The notes beneath the pieces were generated by a model. That model saw nothing but the letters and a program-made list of their open reading frames with translations, ran no database searches and was not told the origin of the DNA. DNA of 20,586 nucleotides from Verrucomicrobia subdivision 3 bacterium UBA7542 (GTDB taxonomy: Bacteria > Verrucomicrobiota > Verrucomicrobiia > Limisphaerales > UBA11358): positions 1,685-22,270 of the forward strand of contig DLMG01000253.1 in NCBI GenBank assembly GCA_002479245.1, given 5' to 3'. The translations under genes were made by a program, and so were the position numbers. Below, piece by piece: positions 15,871-20,586 of this stretch (its first letter is position 1; each line of letters starts with the position of its first letter).

Positions 15871-15899
15871 TTTCCCTTCACCTGGCAGGTGAAGGGAAA
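15871..15899. repeat. 13-bp perfect inverted repeat at transposase 5' end
   Basis: TTTCCCTTCACCT (15871-15883) and AGGTGAAGGGAAA (15887-15899) are exact reverse complements around a 3-nt loop. It lies just inside the transposase frame. It may be a transcription/translation barrier like those that limit expression of other IS elements, or a secondary insertion. Confidence 0.6.
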
Positions 15900-16728
15900 G
15901 ACGAGATTTCCCTGGACACGCTCCGGGGCAAATTCACCATCACTCGCACCGACGCGGCGCTGACGCCCTACGGTGGACTCGCCGCTTGGAGCGGCTTCCT
16001 CAAACACCTTGGCCTCATCGAACGGCTCGCCGCGCATTGCCCGGTGGTGCGCACCAGTCCCAACGCCGCGCCTGTGCACGAGGTGTTGCACAGTTTTCTG
16101 TTGAGCGCGCTGGTCGAGGGTCGCCGCTTCTGCCACGTGCGCTGGCTCATGGATGATCCCGCCGTCGCCACGCTCATGGGCTTGGAACGCGTGCGCGGCG
16201 AGGACGCCTTGCCGCGGCTGGCAAAGAACTGGATCCTGAAAGTCTGCGCCACTGGATGAACCGGCCGCAAACCGAACTCTACGCCGCGCTGCCGGAGCGT
16301 TTCATCGCCGATTGGGATTCGACGGTGAACACCCGTTATGGCCATCAGGAAGACGCCGTCGTGGGTTACAACCCGCACCAGCGCGGGCGCAAGAGTCATC
16401 ATCCGCTGCTCTGCGTGGCGGCGCGCACGCGGCTGTGTCTGCACCTGGCCTGGCGTCCGGGCGACACCGTCAGCGCCACCGACTGGCAGCCCGCGATGGA
16501 AAAACTCTGGCACCCCCCAACCCTCCGCGAGCGGCTCTGGCTCAATCGCGGCGACCTGGGCTTCGGCCAGGAAGCGATCCTGGCGTGGCACGAAGCGGCC
16601 GGCGAGCAACGCCCGAAATACCTGTTCAAACTCAAGCTGACGACCAACGTGCGGCGGGCCATCGCGCGCGTGCCCTGGCCGCTGTGGGAAGGCGCGCCCA
16701 CGCTGGGGGAGCACGTCTGGTTTCGGGT

Positions 16729-16752
16729 GTCAGATAGCAGAGCATATCTGAC
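16729..16752. repeat. 8-bp inverted repeat at the truncation point of the transposase
   Basis: GTCAGATA (16729-16736) and TATCTGAC (16745-16752) are exact reverse complements with 8 bases between. They coincide with the place where transposase similarity ends, so they may mark a deletion junction or another element's edge. Confidence 0.5.
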
Positions 16753-16982
16753 TTCATGCGCCATCTCGTGGCGAACCGCGGTTGAAGGCGCTCACACGCA
16801 TTTACGACCAGCATAATCTCCGTGACTGGCTTGACCGACGAAACCTTCACGCCACAGGGCGACCCGTTCCAAAAATCGTGTGCCGCGAGGCGCTGGTGTA
16901 AGGGATGCGGCTGAAGGCTGGTTGGCGCTTGGAAATCATCTGGCCGCAAATGAAGATCAGGCTTGAAATTTTCCGCCGGCGG

Positions 16983-17011
16983 TTGACGTTTGAAGCAACC
17001 CGCGCGATATT
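16983..17011 (+). promoter_or_regulatory. Sigma70-like promoter of the 17042 gene
   Basis: TTGACG (16983-16988), a 17-nt spacer, and GATATT (17006-17011). The message would start near 17018. A ribosome binding site AGGTGA (17032-17037) lies 4 nt before the ATG. No regulon palindrome is present here. Confidence 0.6.
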
Positions 17012-17041
17012 GCGGTGTTGGATTGATTAACAGGTGAATTT

Positions 17042-17689
17042 ATGAAAACAAGAAATTTGCAAAGAATGGTGGCGGTCATGGCCGTCGCCGGTCTGTCCTT
17101 GTCAGCGTCAACGGCGCTGGCACAGGATTCGTCTGCCGCAAACACTGTGCGACCGGCAGCGGTCAATGCGCCCGTGGCGCAGTTGTCTTACGGCGTGTCA
17201 CAAATCGTGCAACTCGCGCAGGCGAAAGTCGGCGATGATACGATCATTGCTTACATCAAAAATTCCGGGAACAGCTATGGTTTGACCGTGGACCAGATCA
17301 TTTATCTGCGGCATCAAGGCATTTCTGACGCGGTTATCACAACGATGTTGAACCAGCCCAAACCAGCGATGGCCGTAGCCACCCCGACAACGCCAGCACC
17401 GCAGCCGGTGGCTTCTTCGACCGCCACCACAGGATCAGGTTCGACTATCACGACGGCATCAGGTTCGACGGCCACGGTTGCGCCGATGGTGACGTATGTT
17501 CAACCCGTGCCGGATGCGACTTATTATTATCAACCTTATTATTACCAACCTTATTACCAACCTTATTACTACCCGGCTTATGCCTGGTATCCACCGGTGT
17601 CATTTTCCTTCGGCTGGGGCGGAGGTTGGGGCGGCTGGCATGGTGGAGGTTGGCATGGTGGAGGTTGGCACGGCGGCGGGCACCACTGA
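17042..17689 (+). CDS. Small exported protein with Tyr/Pro- and Gly/Trp/His-rich tail
   Basis: A 215-aa protein with signal peptide 1-27 (ending in ALA). A short helical domain (about 49-104) contains YGVSQIVQLAQAKVGDD and LTVDQIIYLRHQGISDAVI. A Thr/Ser/Ala/Pro linker follows, then a tail with YYYQPYYYQPYYQPYYYP-like repeats and a Gly/Trp/His end with WHGGG repeated three times. Similar exported low-complexity proteins occur in Verrucomicrobiota, function unknown. The His-rich end could bind metal, and the Tyr-rich part could mediate surface adhesion; both are guesses. It has its own sigma70-like promoter and good ribosome binding site, and no regulon site, so it is probably unrelated to starch use. 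It is a normal gene, not an IS passenger. Confidence 0.85.
   Translation: MKTRNLQRMVAVMAVAGLSLSASTALAQDSSAANTVRPAAVNAPVAQLSYGVSQIVQLAQAKVGDDTIIAYIKNSGNSYGLTVDQIIYLRHQGISDAVITTMLNQPKPAMAVATPTTPAPQPVASSTATTGSGSTITTASGSTATVAPMVTYVQPVPDATYYYQPYYYQPYYQPYYYPAYAWYPPVSFSFGWGGGWGGWHGGGWHGGGWHGGGHH
17636..17680 (+). repeat. 15-bp in-frame tandem repeat encoding WHGGG
   Basis: Two exact copies of TGGCATGGTGGAGGT (17636-17650, 17651-17665) and a diverged third (17666-17680). The repeat keeps the reading frame, so copy number can vary without breaking the protein. Confidence 0.85.
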
Positions 17690-17875
17690 AAAATTCGTCA
17701 GTAACGGTGACCGGATTCATCTTTTCGGGCCACGAGCCACGTTGTATGCACGCTGGTGTTGGTGTCTGCTTGAACGCCTGCCGGCAGGAATATTGCAACA
17801 ACGCACCATGGGATAATACGACGAAATAACATCATTTGGCTTGGATCGTAATTAACTCCCTGACGCGACATAAAC

Positions 17876-17897
17876 CACCGCATAATCATGCGGTAGC
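17876..17897 (+). promoter_or_regulatory. Regulon palindrome E, upstream of CBM48-GH13 gene
   Basis: ACCGCA (17877-17882) and TGCGGT (17889-17894) form an exact inverted repeat around TAATCA; CATGCGGTAGC is complete. An extended -10 (TGG-TATGGA, hexamer 17917-17922) follows at the same spacing as in site F, putting the site centre near -44 and leaving a leader of about 105 nt. The remainder of the 17690-18033 gap shows nothing else clear beyond a CCTGCCGGCAGG palindrome (17777-17788). Confidence 0.8.
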
Positions 17898-18033
17898 AAT
17901 TCTGGCAAAAGCATGGTATGGACATCTAATGTCAGCCATAATTGCAAAGCGACCCAAGCTTCAACCAAGGCGCAACCGACTTGTTGTTACCGCGTGTTTT
18001 TTTTAGAGACGTAATCGAGGTAATTAATCCGCA

Positions 18034-20181
18034 ATGAACAAAAATCTGCCTGTCCGTGCAATGTCCCAAAATCAATTTTCTGCCGGTTCCAATCTGGCGG
18101 CTTTGGCCCTCGTGTGCGCCGTGCTGTCCCTGGCCACAATGGTGCCCGCTCAATCCAGCCGGCCGGGTTGGGGTTCAACTCCCTATCAGGATACGTCGGG
18201 AACCGGCGTCACCTTCCGCGTCTGGGCGCCAAACGCGACCAGTGTTTATGTCCCCGGAACGTTTAACAATTGGTCAACCACGGCAACGCCGCTAGTTCAA
18301 GAGCAGACCAACGGGGCTGTGGACGGCATCTGGTCGGCAGATGTGGCCGGAGTAACGAATCTTTCACAATACAAATACTACATCAACAATCCCTACGTCA
18401 GCAACAACTGGAAACACGACCCGCGGTCGCGCTGGGTGACCGCTGCCGGTTCTGCGCCCGGCGCGAACGACATTGTTTACGACCCCACCGCCTTCAACTG
18501 GAATGGCGACAGCCTGACCCCGCCGGCACTAAATGACTTGTTCGTTTACGAACTCCACATGGGCACGTTTCCGTCCAGTTCGGTGCCCAGCCGGTTCATT
18601 GCGGCCACCAACGAGCTCGATTACTTGAAAAGCCTAGGCGTCAATGCCGTCGAACTCATGCCGATTGCGGAGTTCGGCAACAGCGGCAATAGTTGGGGCT
18701 ACGACCCGGCTCAAATATTTGCGGCGGACAACAGCCAATACGGCGGACCGGACGGATTAAAAACCTTTGTCCAGGCCTGTCACGCCCGCGGCATCGCCGT
18801 CCTGTTGGACGTTGTGCACAACCATTACGGGCCAAATCTTCTGGATATGTGGAATTTCGATGGCTGGGCGGGCAGCAATTCGATTGGCGGTGGCGGCATT
18901 TACTTTTACCAAAGCAACGTGAATTTCCAAATCACCGCCTGGGGCGATACCCGGCCCAATGTCAGCAGCAATCAGGTCGCCAATTTCATTCAGGACAACT
19001 TCACCATGTGGCTCAGCGAATGCCACGTGGACGGGTTCCGCTGGGACTCCGTGGGCACCCTGACGCATGGCAATGATGGCACTTACATCCCCGTGGCTGG
19101 CAATCTCGTCAATACCATCAACACCATGATCCACAGCAGTTACCCCGGCAAAATCAGCATTGCCGAGGACGTGTATAATTACTGGGGTTTCGACAGTGCT
19201 TGGGACACCGGCTATCCTTACACGGTCACGCCGGTGCTGACCAATACGGTGGACGCGAGCCGCAATATGACGACGATTGCCAATGCGGTGCTGTACAACG
19301 TCAATTACGGCGGCACGGCCAGCTACAAGCGCGTGGCCTATCTTGAATCGCACGACGTCGTCGGCGATCTGAACGGCTCCACCCACGTCCGGCTGGTCAC
19401 GGCGATTGATCCGGTCACACCCAACAGCTACCGGGCAAGAAAACTCTCCACCCTCGGCGCCGCCGTCACGCTCACGGCACCCGGTGTGCCGATGATTTTC
19501 CAGGGTCAGGAAATGCTCGAGAACCAGCAGTTCGATTCGGGTCGGAACGTGGATTGGACCAAAACGAACACTTACAGCTACATCGTTCAGTTTTACCGCG
19601 ATCTCATCGGCGCGCGCCGCGACTTGAAAGGTTATACGCCGGGGCTGGAAGGCGACCAGTGCAGCGTGTTTCTAGTGGACAATGTCAGCAAGCTGGTCGC
19701 TTTCAGTCGCTGGAGCTCCGCCGCCCCGAATGAGAACGTGGTGGTGATCGCCAACTTTTCCACCAACATCCTGAATAATTATAACCTGAACTTTCCATCG
19801 GCAGGCAACTGGTATGTCCAGTTCAACAGCGACTCCACCAATTACGGCCCGGACTATGGCAATATTGGCAGCTCCGTCGTGACCGCCAGCGGCAGTCCGG
19901 CCACAGCCAGCATCACCATCGGTCCGTACAGCGCGCTTATCCTGTCGCAAGTCCCCAATATTTCGCCGACATTGACCATCACCCAGACAAGCGGCGTGGC
20001 GACCATTTCCTGGCTGAATTCTTATTCCGGATGGGTGTTGGATTCAAGTGTGACGCTTGCGGGAAATCCGCCGCCATGGAATCAGGTTTCGTCGTCGCAA
20101 TACCAGACCAACTCGACGACGGTTTACATCAACGCCATTCCATCAGGCGGCGCGACCTTTTATCGGCTGCGCAAACCTTGA
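18034..20181 (+). CDS. Secreted CBM48-GH13 alpha-glucan enzyme (branching-enzyme-like)
   Basis: A 715-aa protein with a signal peptide (1-40, ending in VPAQ). An N-terminal CBM48 (about 58-150) has VTFRVWAPNATSVYVPGTF then NNW. The GH13 barrel shows ELHMGTF (173-179), DVVHNHYG (259-266), GFRWDSVG (334-341, nucleophile D338), ISIAEDV (374-380, acid/base E378) and YLESHDVVG (436-444, D441). The CBM48 plus WGYDP (221-225) arrangement is that of branching enzymes and trehalohydrolases, but export and the C-terminal module (about 642-715) ending in FYRLRKP are unusual for cytoplasmic glycogen enzymes. It may be an extracellular amylase, debranching or branching enzyme. A GAGG lies 14 nt before the ATG, a distant ribosome binding site. 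A regulon palindrome is 137 nt upstream. Confidence 0.9.
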   Translation: MNKNLPVRAMSQNQFSAGSNLAALALVCAVLSLATMVPAQSSRPGWGSTPYQDTSGTGVTFRVWAPNATSVYVPGTFNNWSTTATPLVQEQTNGAVDGIWSADVAGVTNLSQYKYYINNPYVSNNWKHDPRSRWVTAAGSAPGANDIVYDPTAFNWNGDSLTPPALNDLFVYELHMGTFPSSSVPSRFIAATNELDYLKSLGVNAVELMPIAEFGNSGNSWGYDPAQIFAADNSQYGGPDGLKTFVQACHARGIAVLLDVVHNHYGPNLLDMWNFDGWAGSNSIGGGGIYFYQSNVNFQITAWGDTRPNVSSNQVANFIQDNFTMWLSECHVDGFRWDSVGTLTHGNDGTYIPVAGNLVNTINTMIHSSYPGKISIAEDVYNYWGFDSAWDTGYPYTVTPVLTNTVDASRNMTTIANAVLYNVNYGGTASYKRVAYLESHDVVGDLNGSTHVRLVTAIDPVTPNSYRARKLSTLGAAVTLTAPGVPMIFQGQEMLENQQFDSGRNVDWTKTNTYSYIVQFYRDLIGARRDLKGYTPGLEGDQCSVFLVDNVSKLVAFSRWSSAAPNENVVVIANFSTNILNNYNLNFPSAGNWYVQFNSDSTNYGPDYGNIGSSVVTASGSPATASITIGPYSALILSQVPNISPTLTITQTSGVATISWLNSYSGWVLDSSVTLAGNPPPWNQVSSSQYQTNSTTVYINAIPSGGATFYRLRKP

Positions 20182-20293
20182 TTATCCATGCAAGTTCCAC
20201 GCAATCAAGATATTATACTGAACTTCGGACATGTCTCTCTCTCGTTTGATTCAAGTTGGCAGGTTGCCAATCGAGGCTTGGAATTGGCCAGCA

Positions 20294-20315
20294 TACCGCA
20301 TGAACATGCGGTAGC
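20294..20315 (+). promoter_or_regulatory. Regulon palindrome F, upstream of the last exported gene
   Basis: A perfect palindrome, TACCGCA (20294-20300) and TGCGGTA (20307-20313) around TGAACA, followed by GC. An extended -10 (TTGG-TATGCT, hexamer 20336-20341) implies transcription from about 20348 and a leader of about 40 nt. The site centre would be near -44, the usual place for an activator contacting polymerase. Confidence 0.8.
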
Positions 20316-20386
20316 ATTGTCGCGGAAAATATTGGTATGCTTCACAGAGCAGTAAAATCAGAATAACTCTAAAAAAACCAATTATT

Positions 20387-20586
20387 ATGAAAATTAACGT
20401 CTTAACCAGTGTTTCAATAGCGATCTTTGCAATAGGTTTGGCATGCGCACGCGCCCAAGTTGTAAATGGAAGCTTGGACGGCGCCTACGGCAGTCCGCTG
20501 GCCACCCAAACCATTAATACCGGTTTTGGTGACAGCACGGTGGGCGATGGCACATCCACCGGAGGTTCGGAGTTGGACGCCGCCTA
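20387..20586 (+). CDS. Exported protein, N-terminal part only
   Basis: Sixty-six residues are visible before the window ends. A signal peptide (about 1-23, ending in ARA) is followed by QVVNGSLDGAYGSPLATQT, a Thr/Gly-rich stretch and GGSELDAA. This pattern resembles the start of verrucomicrobial PEP-CTERM exported proteins that begin with a beta-sandwich (DGxLDAxYGSxL ... GSELDxAY). The anchor would be at the unseen C-terminus. No Shine-Dalgarno is seen. A regulon palindrome 72 nt upstream places it with the starch genes, perhaps as another surface glycan-binding protein. Family assignment is from memory of the pattern. Confidence 0.7.
   Translation, partial: MKINVLTSVSIAIFAIGLACARAQVVNGSLDGAYGSPLATQTINTGFGDSTVGDGTSTGGSELDAA

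Larger units (their letters stand above)
15849..16816 (+). pseudogene. Broken IS1380-family transposase
   Basis: The first part (from the ATG at 15849, frame to 16259) reads KFTITRTDAALTPYGGLAAW and VLHSFLLSALVEGRRFCHV. The second part continues one frame back from about 16231 with ELDPESLRHWM and then the DDE-type block DWDSTVNTRYGHQEDAV, GYNPHQRGRKSHHPLLC and KYLFKLKLTTNVRRAIARV. One missing base near 16231 (within GCAAAGAACTGG) explains the break. After about 16720 the family pattern stops; intact IS1380 transposases are roughly 430-460 aa, so at least 100 C-terminal residues are lost. No terminal inverted repeats or target duplication could be fixed. It is therefore an inactive remnant. 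A 13-bp hairpin lies at its 5' end. Confidence 0.8.

Noticed and set aside
16222..16240. Programmed -1 frameshift in the transposase
   Set aside because: A -1 slip at AAG would restore the frame, but no canonical slippery heptamer or downstream stem was found, and the C-terminus is also lost. Simple decay is more likely.
16632..16949. Minus-strand frame across the end of the transposase remnant
   Set aside because: No recognisable family, and partly antisense to transposase sequence. The 16817-16980 stretch may be debris of another element, but I could not identify it.
17777..17788. CCTGCCGGCAGG palindrome as terminator of the 17042 gene
   Set aside because: No T tract follows, and the distance from the stop is about 90 nt. 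Too short to call.
2194..20315. Palindromes as LacI-family operators
   Set aside because: LacI-type operators usually have a central CG, which these lack, and no LacI gene is seen here, while a NarL-type regulator is. Not excluded, since the regulator could lie outside the window.

Overview
The window looks like a chromosomal segment from a Verrucomicrobiota bacterium, probably of the Pedosphaera/Limisphaerales type. This is inferred from family knowledge: a pseudopilin with the H-X9-DG motif, secreted proteins ending in an F-[FY]-R-L-x-K tail, GC-rich genes with few Shine-Dalgarno sites, and intergenic mini-repeats of a kind common in that phylum. The gene content points to a starch/maltodextrin utilisation region.

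Layout. 3-701 (+) is the C-terminal part of an SLC45-like sugar MFS transporter. 779-2161 (-) is a secreted GH13 alpha-amylase. 2243-3109 (-) is a pseudopilin. 3198-4985 (-) is a secreted protein with four starch-binding-like repeats, followed by a hairpin terminator. 12191 down to about 5309 (-) reads sensor kinase, NarL-type response regulator, SGNH/TPR membrane protein, DUF5989 mini-protein, carbamoyltransferase, SxtJ-like membrane protein, and perhaps an 81-aa protein. 12298-14961 (+) is a secreted GH31 glycosidase with a PA14 insert. 14962-17041 is a decayed zone with mini-repeats, a possible cold-shock-domain fragment and a broken IS1380-type transposase. 17042-17689 (+) is a small exported low-complexity protein. 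18034-20181 (+) is a secreted CBM48-GH13 enzyme. 20387 onward (+) is the start of another exported protein.

Main discovery. Six intergenic sites carry an imperfect 20-bp palindrome, TACCGCA-N6-TGCGGTA. Its downstream half, extended to CATGCGGTWGC, is invariant in all six. Each site lies upstream of a gene and points toward it: alpha-amylase, starch-binding-like protein, response regulator, GH31, CBM48-GH13 and the last exported protein. For the amylase, response regulator and GH31 genes, the distance from the site to the start codon is 41, 41 and 40 nt. For amylase and GH31 a -10-like hexamer sits 5-6 nt before the start codon, which suggests leaderless transcripts. At the clearest promoters the site centre lies near -44, the position of an activator. 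I infer a starch regulon driven by the NarL-type regulator encoded here, which would also control its own gene and, by read-through, the carbamoyltransferase module.

How the genes could work together (inference). Exported GH13 and GH31 enzymes and the starch-binding-like protein would break down alpha-glucan outside the cytoplasm. The MFS transporter would import the released maltose or maltodextrin. The kinase, with a periplasmic lectin-like sensor domain, could sense sugars and phosphorylate the regulator. What the carbamoyltransferase/SxtJ/SGNH module modifies is unknown; a surface glycan is plausible.
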